From positions 61,453,018 through 61,517,017 of the forward strand of contig CM045763.1 in the NCBI GenBank assembly GCA_025200525.1: a stretch of DNA of 64,000 bases, given 5' to 3'. Below, one piece after another: positions 1 to 11,226 of this stretch. The position numbers and the translations under genes are program-made. The stretch's first letter is position 1. Every line of letters begins with the position of its first letter. The notes under the pieces were generated by a model, which saw only the letters and a program-made list of their open reading frames with translations, was not told where the DNA came from and did not search any database. The stretch is from Camellia lanceoleosa. Taxonomy: Eukaryota; Streptophyta; Magnoliopsida; Ericales; Theaceae.

Positions 1-357
1 GTGGCGAGGGGGCGTCTTGTTGTTGCGCCCCTCTCCTGTCGCCACCTCTTTTCCTTTCATCTGGCGCTTTAGAGATTCCATGTCCGCCGCCATCTTACGA
101 ATCAATTCGTTCTGTTCTCTGACGTGATCCTCCAGAATTTGAGGATCAATCCTGCGCCTTTGTCTTTCTGGGCTTTGCGAACGAGAGGGATGAGGGCTAT
201 TATTTCGCCTTCGATCCTTCGCATCCCTCGTGGAGTTATGTCTTTGTGGCTCCAGATCTGCCATGGGAGTGACCAAGGGTAGGCCTTCACGCCTTGCACC
301 CCCATTTGGAGTCTGTCCGTCGATGGCGGACTGAGGTAACTCTTCGTTGTTTGCCAT
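1..357 (-). CDS. Gag N-terminus of an LTR retrotransposon (partial)
   Basis: An open frame runs from an ATG at 357 to the window edge without a stop (119 codons). It lies directly downstream of a primer-binding site and LTR on the same strand, which is where gag begins in Ty3/gypsy elements. The visible protein starts MANNEELPQSAIDG, then has a long Arg/Ser/Asn-rich hydrophilic stretch and a segment rich in Glu, Arg and Met (DHVREQNELIRKMAADMES) that looks like a short coiled coil. No retrotransposon-gag core is reached before the edge. The assignment to Gag rests on position and composition. It is probably the structural protein of a Tat/RIRE2-like element; the clade is inferred. Confidence 0.72.
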   Translation of the reverse strand, partial: MANNEELPQSAIDGQTPNGGARREGLPLVTPMADLEPQRHNSTRDAKDRRRNNSPHPSRSQSPERQRRRIDPQILEDHVREQNELIRKMAADMESLKRQMKGKEVATGEGRNNKTPPRH

Positions 358-402
358 TGAGGTTCAAGAGAAAGCTTGATCAAGAGGTTGTTCTTGTCTG
401 TA

Positions 403-420
403 TTCCCACAGACGGCGCCA
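403..420 (-). other. Primer-binding site of the left-edge retrotransposon
   Basis: Read on the minus strand this is TGGCGCCGTCTGTGGGAA, two bases after the LTR end (CTCGTACA). This is a familiar PBS sequence of plant gypsy elements and marks the start of minus-strand DNA synthesis. It fixes the element's orientation and the LTR boundary at 423. Confidence 0.8.
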
Positions 421-422
421 AT

Positions 423-1249
423 TGTACGAGAAAGAAATATACCTTCTCGTATAATCCTGTTGATCAAGTCTGCGTTCCTCCGTACGACGTCGCTTTGTCA
501 CCTGAAAACACAAACGTGAGCTAGCCGGCGGGTGTGTGCTGGAAACCTCTCCGATGCCTAAGTCAGTAAGCAAGACAAATAGACAAAAGCTCTATGTATT
601 CAGAAAGCAAAATTGCGTTACCTCTCCAAAGGTGATATTGATGAGTTTATATAGGTTTCGTGTGACACAATCCTAGTAGGACTTTTACTCCTCCATGTAG
701 AGTCCTCCTAGGATTCAAACTCCTGAGAGATAATGCTTCTCTCAACACCCCCCTCACTGCTTAAACCAAGTGAGATGGTTCTTCTTATGGCCGAACTACT
801 TCAAGACCGAAGTAACATTTCCCTTGAGACCGCCTTTATGACTGAGCTAACACATAGCTCGGTTACGCCTTCCCATACTCCTACCTCGGTTCTTCACGCC
901 GAGGTCAAACGAGCTGCAGCATGTCTCGACCGACCTAATGATCACCTCGGCTCTACATAACCTTTCTCCTACCTCGGCCTCACATGCCAGGCCGAGCTAC
1001 CCATGGAAGAATTAAGCCGACCTAACCCACAGTCAGGTCCGCGAACAGTGCTCAACATACCTCGGTCCTGAACGATGAGACCGGACTTAAACAATGGTAA
1101 CCGAACTATACTAATTACTTCGGTGGTAAATCTCTTACTCTGGACCGGTCTACCACTTCTACGGCCCACCTTCTAAGCTTCTTCGTACGGCCCATAGAAA
1201 GGCCCATAATCCTGGCTCGGCCCAATTTTGAGTATAAATTACCCTCTCA
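423..1249 (-). mobile_element. 5' LTR of a gypsy-type retrotransposon (left end of window)
   Basis: On the plus strand the repeat opens TGTACGAG next to the PBS. The far end is placed at CCCTCTCA (1249), giving TG...CA termini and about 827 bp, but that end is my estimate because the second LTR lies outside the window. A minus-strand TATA box (CTATATAAACTC, about 644-656) and short repeats of the type CCTCGG/CCGAGG support an LTR promoter. The target duplication cannot be checked. Confidence 0.65.
644..656 (-). promoter_or_regulatory. TATA box of the left-edge LTR
   Basis: The minus strand reads CTATATAAACTC inside the LTR, about 220 bp from its U5 end. That is a plausible position for the U3/R junction. 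It is the only clear TATA box in this LTR. Confidence 0.5.
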
Positions 1250-1391
1250 CTAAGATAATGTTATATTATTGAGTTTGGAAAATAAATTTAATTTTTTAGC
1301 CTAAATAGCCTCACGCATTTATGTATGCATGCATTAGAGGTGTAATTACTCATCATACATGTGAAACAATTAAACAAATCATAACAATTAT
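1250..1391. other. Short spacer
   Basis: AT-rich single-copy-looking DNA between the left LTR and the Harbinger-like MITE. No gene or repeat structure was seen. Confidence 0.5.
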
Positions 1392-1394
1392 TAA

Positions 1395-4300
1395 GGCCTC
1401 GTTTGGCAATTACATGTTTTAATCAAAATGTCACTATATATGTTATGGCTACTTGTAGGCAAAATAGAAATTCTCTCAATTCCATCACAGTGGGGGATGT
1501 AGTCTTTGAGGAACTAGATCAAGTTAAAAAAGAAGTGTGGTCATACTTCTCTAATCATTTCTCCGAAGCCTGGAAGCATAGACCAGTTCTTGTTGGAGAT
1601 TTCAAGAGTGTAAAGCTTAGCGACCACTTTCATTTGCTTGAGGCAGAGTTTTCTAAAGAAGAAATTTGGGCAGCTGTAGCTGATTGTAACGGGAACAAAG
1701 CTCTTGGGCTGGATTGCTTTAACCTGCTGTTCTTTCAAAAGTTTTGGAAGATGCTTAAGGTGGAGGTGCTCAACTTTATGAAGGACTTCCACACCAACGA
1801 CAGATTACCAACATGCTATAACAGTGCTTTCATCACACTGATTCCAAAAAAAGAGAAAGCTGTTACCTTAAATAAGTATAGGCCTATAAGCCTTGTTGGT
1901 TCTGTGTACAAAATTCTATCTAAAGTTCTTGCATCCAGACTCAAAAAAGTGATGCCTGAGATCATTGGTGACTCATAATCAGCTTTCCTAGGAGGTAGGA
2001 ACATTTTGGATAGAGTTTTGGTTGCTAATGAAGTTGTAGATAGCTGGCTTAAATCCAAAAAATCTGGGCTGCTATTTAAGTTGGATTTCGAAAAGGCCTT
2101 TGACTTCGTCAATTGGGATTTTCTTCTCTCAATGTTAACAAATTTTGGATTTGGCCCCAAATGAACTTCATGGATCAAGGAATGTGTCTCTACTTCAAGA
2201 ATTTCAATCCTTGTTAATGGCTCTCCAACTAAGGAATTTCATCCTCAAAAAGGCCTCAGACAAGGTGACCTTCTATCCCATTTCCTCTTTAATTTGGTTG
2301 TTGAAGCACTAAACATCCTCCTCCAAAGAGCTCAAGAGTTGAATTTGCTCAAAGGGGTTGCCATTGGAAATAATCAAGTTTAGCTGTCCCATCTCCTATT
2401 TGCAGATGATTCTCTTTTGTTCTGTAAAGCTGAGTTATCGGAAGTCCTCACTTTGAAAAGAATCCTCAGGTGCTTTGAGGTAGTGTCAGGTCTCAAAATC
2501 AACGATCATAAGAGCGTGGTTTGTGGGGTTGGTATTCCTGGCAATGGTCTAGAGGAGTTTGCATCTCTGCTGAATTGCAAGACCCAATCTTTACCACTCA
2601 AGTATCTTGGATTGCTGCTGGGTGCTAATCCCAAAAGAAAGAGGATGTGGAAACCAGTCGTGGACAAATTCAAAGTGAGGCTTGTTGGGTGGAAAATGAG
2701 GTTTCTCTCCCATGCTGGGAGGTTGACTTTGGTGAAAGCAGTGTTGTCAAGCTTGCCAGTATTTTACTTATCTCTCTTTAAGATACCTGAAGGCGTAGCT
2801 AAGAAGATAGACAAAATTCAAGCTTCATTTCTTTGGGGAGGCCCAAATCTAAAGAGGAGGATACATCTTGTTAAATGGACGGAGGTAACAAAGAGCATAA
2901 AGCAAGGAGGATTGGGCATCAAAAGAATAAGGGATGTGAATGTGTGCTTATTACTCAAATAGTAGTGGAGGTTTGCCTCAGATCATGATCCATTATGGAA
3001 GAGGGTCTTATGTAGTAAATACAAGTTTCTAGGAGGGTCATGGCTCCCAAACCTCTGCTCTAGTAATCATCTTTCTAATATCTGGGGTGGCATTGTGGCA
3101 GCAACAGTTAACCATGAGTCCCTCATAATGTTCTATGTTAGTAATCTTCATTTAAAAGTGGGGAATGGCTGTAGAATTAAGTTTTGGTATGATCAATGGT
3201 GTGGGGTTTTTTGTCTCAAAGATGAATTTTCCAGACTTTTTCAACTGTCCAATAGTAAGGAGGGATTTCTCAAGGATTTTGTATCAAACATAGCTTCTAT
3301 TTGGCCATTTACCTTCAGGAGAGCCCTCTTCGAATGGAAAAAGGATGAGCTTCACAGACTTATTACCACCATAGCAGCTCCCCCTACCTTGAATCTTGGA
3401 GTTGATGACAATGCAGTTTGGGTAGCACTAAATCCTGGTCAATCTTTTGTTTCCACTCTCTATAATCATTCTAACCTTGCCTTGGGCAACACTGTTAATT
3501 TTAGTGGTTTGGTTTGGCTCAACTATCTGCCACCCAAAGTGCAATTTTTCGGTTGGCTCGCTTGGAAACACAAGGTTAAAACATCTGTCTTCTTGCAACG
3601 GATTGGTGTATTGGATTGGTTGGCTTCTACCTCATGTCTCTTCTGTAAATCACAGCAGGAATCTGTTCAACATGTCCTGATTCACTGCCCTTTGGTGTGG
3701 AAAATTTGGACTGGGTTACAACAATGGTGGGGAATTCTCTGGGTGGTTCCTGCCTCTGTTGAAGACCTGTTGCAGTGGTGGGCAGGGTACATCTCCAAGA
3801 AAAAAGTAAAGGAGAATATGGCGTGCCATTCCTTTGGTCACCCTCTGGTCCATCTAGAATATCAGAAACGAGTGTCTCTTTCAAGCCTCCTAACTTAACA
3901 CTCAGTTGCTACAGGTTCTCATCATCACCAGGCTAGCGATCTGGTTAAAGTCCTCTTCCAATCATTTTCCATTCTCCATTAATGATCTTCTCTTCAATGT
4001 TTCTGGTGTAAGGCACTGCATTTGCTCATTAGTTCCTTTGGTTGATAATGCTGTTGGCATCGTAATCTGATATGTTATGATTTTGTCAATAGTGCCTTTA
4101 GGCAGCTGTGTTCATGGCCGCAGGTTCTGATTCACTCAAGTGCTGCTCTGTCTGGTGGATTCTGGGAAGAGTTATCTGGTTGTTGCTGTCCATGGCATGA
4201 TTCTATTTTTGGTTCTGTTTCTGTTCTATCTGGTTGTTGCTGATCCTATTTTTTGTTTTGTTTTTGGTTTATGGCAGTTCTAATTCATTTAGGTAGCAGT

Positions 4301-4746
4301 GGTTCTAGTTCATGGCTGCAGGTTTTGGTTCATTCAGGTTCATGGCTGTTTTGTAGTGCTCTATCTCCTGGTGGCTGCTGTCCATGGTAGTTTTTTTTAG
4401 GTGCTAGTGCTGGTTCTGGTTCATGGCGGTTTAGTTCTTGGCAGTTAGTTCTGCTCTGGTTTTGATTTTGTTCTTGGCAGTTCTGCTGTTGGTTTTGTTC
4501 TCCTGTGTTTTTGCTGTTTCTGTTCTTGTTGGCTCCTTGCCAACTAGAGCTTGAAGCTTGTGTTAGTTTCAAACTCCTCTTTATTGATGTATTTTGTCAT
4601 ACGTTGTATGTTTCATCAATAAAGATCATTGTTTCGCCGTTCAAAAAAAAAAAAAAAAAGTTATTACATCACTCTTTTTATTTTTTTATACATATTTTTA
4701 TAAAAAGTCAAAAAGTTACTAAAATAACTTATTTCCAAACGAGACC
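1395..4746. mobile_element. Harbinger/Tourist-like MITE split by a LINE
   Basis: Left end GGCCTCGTTTGG (from 1395) and right end CCAAACGAGACC (to 4746) are inverted copies. They are flanked by TAA at 1392-1394 and 4747-4749, as expected of PIF/Harbinger-type elements. Without the LINE inside it, the element is only about 120 bp. Related copies lie at 9732-9965 and 14525-14703. Confidence 0.68.
1425..4659 (+). pseudogene. 5'-truncated LINE (L1-type non-LTR retrotransposon), RT and zf-RVT remnants
   Basis: One continuous reading frame spans about 1403-3895 and is broken only by nonsense codons at 1976, 2162, 2381 and 2960/2963, with no frameshift. It encodes the C-terminal half of a plant L1 ORF2. 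Reverse-transcriptase motifs KYRPISLVGSVYKILSKV (near 1876-1930), LDFEKAFD and the catalytic FADD (2399-2410) are visible, followed by a zf-RVT domain with CLFC...H...C spacing near 3635-3700. ORF1 and the endonuclease are absent, so the copy is 5'-truncated. The 3' end has AATAAA at 4618-4623 and a 17-A tail at 4643-4659. The 5' border is approximate, and the target duplication is unresolved (ATTACAT occurs on both sides). The copy is inactive. Confidence 0.9.
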
Positions 4747-4749
4747 TAA

Positions 4750-5367
4750 ATTTAAAATAATTAGATCTAAAAAAAATATGTTAATAATTACATAACATTA
4801 ATGTCAAAAAGCAAGAAAAAAAATTGTGACAAAATTTATGTTTTAAAATAGGGGTACTTACGTGTGAGTCCTAATAAGTGGACTTATTATCTATAAGGTC
4901 TTATAGGAAAAATTTGTCATGAAAAAATGTCATTAATTATAAATTTTAACAATAATTTATAAAAATCATGACAAAAAAAACACTAAGTGTTAATTTTTAG
5001 CGACATATATAAAAAATTATCACAAAAAAATTATTTTTAAAAATAATTTTACCAAAATTTATTTTTAATAAAATTTGATGAAAATTAAATTCAACTATTA
5101 AAAATTATTGATAGTTTATCCTTTAAAATATACACTCCATATAATAATATAGAAGTATCTAGTCTAGTCATACAAGATTGTTATAGGTGGTGCAATGATA
5201 GAAATGGACCACTAAAAATGGGTGCTTAGAACCTATAAACTGTTGACACATTTATAGGGCAGATCTAGTAGAGAATTTTTATTTATTTTTTATTTTGAAC
5301 TTTTTTAGTTGACACTTCATATCCCGAATAACAAGTCTAAAAGTCAACAATATGCATAAACATAGTC
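4750..5367. other. AT-rich spacer
   Basis: About 620 bp of very AT-rich DNA with A and T runs. No open frame, RNA gene or clear repeat was seen. Confidence 0.5.
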
Positions 5368-6225
5368 AGTGTAGTTGGTTTGAATTTTTTAGATTAAATT
5401 TTTTAAAAATTAAATTTTTTAATTTTTATGTTTTTTTTGTTTTTAATGAATATTTTTTAAATTTTAAATATTTTTTTTATTTTTTTAGATGTACCTTACT
5501 TAGATGTCTCTAAAAAGTAAAAAATTTGTGAAAAGATATTTTAAAAAATTAATAAATACATAAAAATATAAAAAATGTACTGAATTCTTGTATTTTTTTT
5601 TTATATTTTTGGTATTTAGTGAATTTTTAAAAGACTTTTTTTACAATTTTTTTACTTTTTAAGTGTATTTATGTTAGGTGTGTCTAAAAAGTAAAAAAAT
5701 TGTTTAAAATATTAAAAAAATTCAGCAAAAATAAAAAAATATAAAAAATAAAAATGTAAAATTTTATGAAAAGTGTTTTTTGAAAGGTAGAAACAAGCAA
5801 AGTAAGTAATGGTATAGTGTGTTTGATTTTAATTTTTTGAAAATTTTATTTTTTATTTTTTGTATTTTTTTTTATTTTTAGTGAATATTTTTAAAATTTT
5901 AAGTAATTTTTAAAAATACACCTTACTTAGATGTATTTAAAAAACAAAATATTTGTAAAAAATATTTTTAAAAATCAATAAATATACAAGAATATGAAAA
6001 TTATACTGAATTATTGTGTTTTTTATATTTAGTAAATTTTCTAAAGATTTTTTTTTTTCACAAATATTATACTTTTCAAGTGTATTTATATTAGGTGTAT
6101 CTAAAAATTAAACAAAATTGCTTAGAATAGTAGAAAAATTCAGTAAAAATAAAAAAATACGAAAAATAAAAAGTTTTAACTTTCTGAAAAATAAATCCTA
6201 AAAATCCAAATCAAACAAACTGCTT
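5368..6225. repeat. Two-copy tandem of an AT-rich element of about 420 bp
   Basis: Two diverged direct copies (about 5374-5790 and 5815-6225) share, in order, a TTTGA(A/T)TTT start, the phrase ACCTTACTTAGATGT, TACTGAATT, a GTGTATTTATRTTAGGTGT motif and an ATTCAGYAAAAATAAAAAAATA tail. Each copy also has self-complementary T-rich and A-rich flanks. It looks like a duplicated nonautonomous element. Its superfamily is unknown. Confidence 0.65.
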
Positions 6226-6527
6226 TCTAAATTTTAAGTCTTCAATAACACACTAAATGGATCTTTATAAGATGCTATCTTTTGCTAAGAGGCCGACCAA
6301 AGTGATTCTAAATTCCATTCCCAATATCTCTAATCCTACATTACATATGCTATATGCTTTCTATGCTTCTCCCTAGTCAAAATTCTAATTTAATCTTCAA
6401 ATTCTAAAGACCAAACAATTCTATGGAGTTTCATCTATAGAAAAGTAACATGCAAGTCCCTCATGATTCTGTACTTACCCTTGGATTGCTAAGTGATTGA
6501 ACCAACCATATAATCATATAGCTTCTA
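6226..6527. other. Spacer without recognised features
   Basis: Mixed-composition intergenic DNA. Nothing gene-like was seen. Confidence 0.5.
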
Positions 6528-7070
6528 GGCTTGTTTGGTTGTGTTTTAGTTTTTTATTTTTATTTTTTTGAAAAGAGAAAATTGATTTGGTTGTATTTTT
6601 ATTTATTTATTTATTTTTTATTCTAAAGAGATTCAATTTGGAACTAGTATTATATATCCAATGTCCAATATTAAAATAATTTTAAAGGTTTTTCCTGACT
6701 TTGTCTGTGTCAACAAAGAATTCAGAATATCTCGACTTTTTTTTATAACATGTACCAGTTAAATAACAATGATTCGAAAACAGAGAAAATTTGGTTGTGT
6801 TTTTTTTCCCTTTTTTTGTTTTGTTTTGAAAAACAAAGAAAATTTGTTTGGCGAATTATTTTTGAAAACTATTGTAAGATTTTTTTTTAATATATAAAAA
6901 TTAACATACTTTTTAGAAAACATCAAAACTTTGTTTTTAAATTTTGAAAATTTGTATTCATACAAAAATAAAAACAATAAGAACACTATAGTTTGTTTTT
7001 ATTTTTTTTTATTCTATTTTGTTTTGAAAATTGGCAGGAAAAAAAAAATGAAAGCACAATCAAACAGTCC
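6528..7070. mobile_element. Candidate MITE with TTGTTTGGTTGTG termini
   Basis: The left end GGCTTGTTTGGTTGTGTTTT is inverted at the right as AAAGCACAATCAAACAGTCC (17 of 20 positions by eye). Internal segments repeat parts of the terminus (GTTTGG, TGTTTTGAAAA). No clean target duplication was found, so the borders are tentative. Confidence 0.45.
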
Positions 7071-7509
7071 ATTTCTTTGGTTTTTGATTAATAGAATTAA
7101 CCAAATTATTGTAAGAAATTGGAAAATAGTAAGGTTCATGGGGTTGATTAGTGAGATTCTAGTAGAGCATCTCAAATGGGACACTCTATACATAATTAAA
7201 AAATAAAAAGTTTTTGGATAAAATGATAATTATGCATAATTTTTATTTTTAATTTTAATTATGCATAGTTGAATTAACCAATCTGCTTGCATATATAATC
7301 ACTAAGATTATATGCTAAAATTTGTTTAAATAGATTAGGGTATGAAAAAAAAATCATTATAAGAATTTAAAAAGATGAAAAATTAATCTTATTGCATTAT
7401 AGTTTAACAAAATTCAATTTACCAAAAAAAAAAAAAAAACCACAAAACAAAATCTAAGGCTATAATACCAAGTAAAAATCAAACCAATTGCAACAAAATA
7501 TCACTTAAA
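7071..7509. other. AT-rich spacer
   Basis: Contains a 16-A run near 7424-7439. No gene or RNA signal was seen. Confidence 0.45.
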
Positions 7510-7612
7510 CTTTTTTTTTTTGATATCCGAGTGTCCGGGCCAGTTTTCGAGCACCTCGACTAATCTCGAAGCCTTGAATTTATGACTGGACAAACCTCCA
7601 GTGGCCCTAAAG
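7510..7612 (-). mobile_element. SINE-like 3' fragment (Au-SINE-like)
   Basis: Read on the minus strand, a segment containing GATTAGTCGAGGTGC and GGCCCGGACACTCGGATATC ends in an A run (T run at 7510-7521 on the plus strand). I recognise these phrases from the 3' part of widespread plant Au-type SINEs. The tRNA-like promoter half is missing, so it is a fragment. Confidence 0.5.
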
Positions 7613-7684
7613 TGTGATAAAATAACTTCTTCACTTAAACTTTACTCTTCTTATATTTTTAGTTATAAAATTATTAATTAATCT

Positions 7685-8560
7685 TGCACAATTCAACTTA
7701 TTGATTATATCTTTTTCAATAGATAACATAGTTAATTCATTCAATCTAGTGTGCACATACAATTACGCAATCATGGCGTGCACAAATACTTTTCTACCTG
7801 TAGTGAAGCAAACTATTTAATTTAATGATAATATATACAGGTTTATATATTAAAACGCTTCTTCACCCTCAATTTTTTCTATTTTCTTAAAAAATAACTT
7901 CTTCGATCATTCAAAGAAAATAACTTGAAAAATTATCAACAAAACAAAAACTTTTCACCGGGATAAGCATCACGAAAATTCAAATTTGAAAGCTATTAAT
8001 TGTCACGTCATAATCTAGTTTGTCGATTATATCTTTTTCAGTGGATAACATTATTAATTCATTCAATCTAATATGCACATATAATTCTGTGCTCATATAC
8101 TGTTCTACCTGCAGTAAAACAAACTATTTTCAAAAAGAACAATATGAAAAATGGATCGTTATATTTTTTTAGACCTAAATGAAATTTTCCAACAATAAAA
8201 GTCATATATAATAAATCAAATAATTTAATTTTTTCCCCTGGTTTGATATATATGTAAATGAAATATTTTTTTAGTAGGTTCGGCTAACACCACAAACTTG
8301 TGACTGGCGTTGCCCTTGGTTGTGCACATAGGATTTTCTACATGCAGTAAAGCAAACTATATAGATTAATGGGAATATATAAAAGTTTTTTTTTTTTTTT
8401 TTTTTTTCATTCCAAATTCTTTCATTTTCTTAAAACTCGGTCGTTCAAAGAGAAGAATAATCTGAAAAATCCTCAACAAAACAAAACCTTTTTTCACTAG
8501 GGATAAGCATCAACATAATTCAAAATCCAAAAGCTATCAATGGTCGCATACGACTAAATT
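7685..8560. repeat. Degenerate tandem repeat, three partial copies
   Basis: Phrases recur in the same order at about 7700-8010, 8022-8130 and 8317-8550. They are GATTATATCTTTTTCA, GATAACAT...TTAATTCATTCAATCTA, TTCTACMTGYAGT(G/A)AARCAAACTAT, CGNTCATTCAAAG, ATCAACAAAACAAAA and GGGATAAGCATCA. The middle copy lacks the second half and the last lacks the first, consistent with unequal exchange or nested deletion. Confidence 0.65.
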
Positions 8561-9728
8561 ATGATAAGCAAGTGACGAATCCATATCTTGATCGAACTAG
8601 GGGAATTTAGTCGAACAATCAATTTCCCATCAAGAAAATAAAAATACTGCCAGTTAACGATTCCTATTAAAAGAAACCTTACAAGCCCGTAAATGTACCT
8701 ATCACTAGCTTTCTGCAAAGCCTAAAAGAATATTTCATATAATGCAAAAATAAAGGCCATCCTTTTTCTTGTTCTTACTTTTAAGTCTTTGAATTGTGTT
8801 GAATAGAATTTGAAATAGAATTTGAATTTTCGATCTCTATTTTTTTTTCCTTCCAATCTAGCTACTTGATGACAATCAATTGAGAAAGTTTTAGTAGTTG
8901 GGTTGGATAAAGAAGAATAGAATCTTATGTTTCTTATCCTTGTTTGGAACTTTATTGATTATTCCTAGTATCTAATCCTTTAGCAAAGCACAATTATGCT
9001 TACATTATTGGGATTTTTTTTTGCATTCATTGTTTATCTAATGTGGGTGATGTTAAATAATAGTTTGGTGGATACCCAGATGTCAACTGATCCATCATGA
9101 GTACCGCTACTATGCTCATAAAAATGGGTCAATACCAGTGGTTGATTTTACTGCAAGTAATTGTTGAATGGGAGGTGTGTTGTTGAGCTAATGTTTGAGT
9201 GTCAAATTCCTAGCCCAAAAAAAAAAAAAAAAAAAAAAGGCCCTTTGGCTTAATAAGGTATTGATGGAAAAGATGGGGGAAAAAATTTTAAAATTTTTTG
9301 TTGTTTGATTAGCAGGAGAGTGTTAAAAATTATTAGTAAGCGAAATTTTCCGTACAATCCTATTAAATTTTTAAACTAAATATTTTATTTTCGACAAGGG
9401 AAGATTAAGAAGTGTAGAGGGAAATTTTATATTTTTTTTATTATTATAGATAAGTCCTAAAAATCGATTGTCAAACACAAAAGTCAAAATCATCTCCTCC
9501 ATAAATTTCGATAATATTTTTTCTCAACTTATGTAAGTCTTTTTTTACCTCATAAAGATCTAGATAGAAATTAGTTTAACACAAACTACCAATATAATAA
9601 TAATAATAAAACAGCATGAACACCCCTCGAATGGCTACATCAAATGAGACCCGAAGAGCATATACATAGGAGCACACCCACATTACATTATGCTTTTTGA
9701 ATGCCATAAATTAGGTTTTTCAAATGAA
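8561..9728. other. Intergenic spacer
   Basis: AT-rich DNA with a 20-A run near 9219-9238 followed by GGCCC. No coding region, RNA gene or ordered repeat was recognised. Confidence 0.5.
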
Positions 9729-9731
9729 TAA

Positions 9732-9965
9732 TCCTTGTTTGGCAATATCACTGTTTAGTTTAAAAGTGAAAAAGTCATTAAAAAAATTAAAAAAGCTAAC
9801 AAACAATACAAAAAAAAAAAATCAAAGATTTCATTTTTTTTTCTAATTTTTGCATATTTTTCATAAAAAATCAAAAAGTGAACCCAAACATACTAGTTTT
9901 TTTTTACATCATATTTAGCTAAAAAATCAAAAAATTACTAAAAAAATCTGTTTTCAAACGAGATC
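9732..9965. mobile_element. Harbinger/Tourist-like MITE, second copy
   Basis: Ends TCCTTGTTTGGCAATATCA (left) and TTTTCAAACGAGATC (right) are imperfect inverted repeats, flanked by TAA at 9729-9731 and 9966-9968. The right arm (TCAAAAAATTACTAAA...CAAACGAGATC) matches the right arm of the LINE-split copy ending at 4746, so they are one family. Confidence 0.65.
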
Positions 9966-9968
9966 TAA

Positions 9969-10540
9969 CTATACAGACAAACTTTTTTTTTCTTTGTAAA
10001 ATTAGTTTATAAAACTGATGTGACAGTTGAGCAGTGCCTATTATTTAATTTTAGTAGGTCCATTCAAATTCCAATACCTTATTATTGCACGCCATATCAA
10101 TTTTGTACAAAAAATTTTGTTTGTATAAAATTTTTCATTTCAAATATATTTGGAAAATGCATGAGATTTGGTTGGTCTGGCAGAGGAATATACATGCAGT
10201 AAGTCCATATTTGGGCTTCTCAAATAGAACCCCAAGTGATTTGTTGGGCTTTTAGAAGTCATATGGGTCCCCAAAGGCCCAATTTAGTAAACCCAAAAAC
10301 AATTTAATCCAAATTGCATATTTGTGAATATTTTTGGCAAACAACCAAACACACACACACCTCGGTTTCGATTTTTCACGATATGCTGTTTGTTCTCATT
10401 GGAAGGGGAATATTCCCATGGTTTTCACACCAGACAAAAGGGATATTCACTAGGACGATATGAGGGAATATCAGGACACCTGTCTCGAGGAGAATCTCTG
10501 CATGCCATGCATATGTATATCTATCTATCTATCTATCTAT

Positions 10541-10588
<48 letters not shown>

Positions 10589-11218
10589 AATCTGCAGAAA
10601 AGGTGTGGGTTGGAGGCTTGTATGAGAAGAGTGATTTTGTTTAGAAAGTGACCAACCCCCCAATTCATCACCATCATTGCACTCCCCATGCATTCCATTC
10701 CCTCCTCCTTATCCATGCATGTTTTATTTTTAAAAAGAGAATTCGATGCTCTCTCTCATCTTTTGTTTTCATGCAAAGGGGCTTTCTTTCTCCTAATATC
10801 AAGAAGAATATTTTGGACATGGTTGATGTAATTTATTATAAATTAAAAATTAATAATTAGAAAGTCAAATTTAAAAATATCACTTCCTCATCAATTTTTA
10901 AATAATTATTTTATGTAATTAATTTTTGTTTAATAAGCAGTAAGAAGAATCTGTATCAAACAGTTTGATATTTATTTTCAAATCAAAATAAATTATAATC
11001 AGCTTATGTAAATCGCAACAAGTAGCCCTTTTGGCTGTGTTTTTATAGCTTTTTCTTATTTAAAAAATTTGTGTTATTGTAATTTCTACAATTTTTACTT
11101 GCACTTTTATGAGATAGAAAATAATCTAAATAAGTAGAGGAAAAAATGATTATTGAGATGGAGAGAAATTGGTGATTTTTACTTTTTAATTATTAATTTT
11201 TAACTTTAAAAGAACTTT
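9969..11218. other. Intergenic spacer with microsatellites
   Basis: No gene was supported. Small open frames here are driven by the microsatellite at 10518-10585 and show no domain. Confidence 0.5.
10518..10585. repeat. Compound microsatellite (CTAT)n-(GA)n
   Basis: About five CTAT units are followed after TATAA by roughly 20 GA units. Confidence 0.95.
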
Positions 11219-11226
11219 GCACCAAA

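Noticed and set aside
4330..4795. Open frames of 80-96 codons at the 3' end of the LINE
   Set aside because: They lie in the GGTTCT/GTTTTG-rich 3' untranslated part of the LINE or its A-tail and encode low-complexity sequence.
10324..10651. Two overlapping plus-strand frames of 63-106 codons
   Set aside because: Much of the length comes from the (CTAT)n and (GA)n microsatellite, which is open in several frames. No domain or homologue was recognised.
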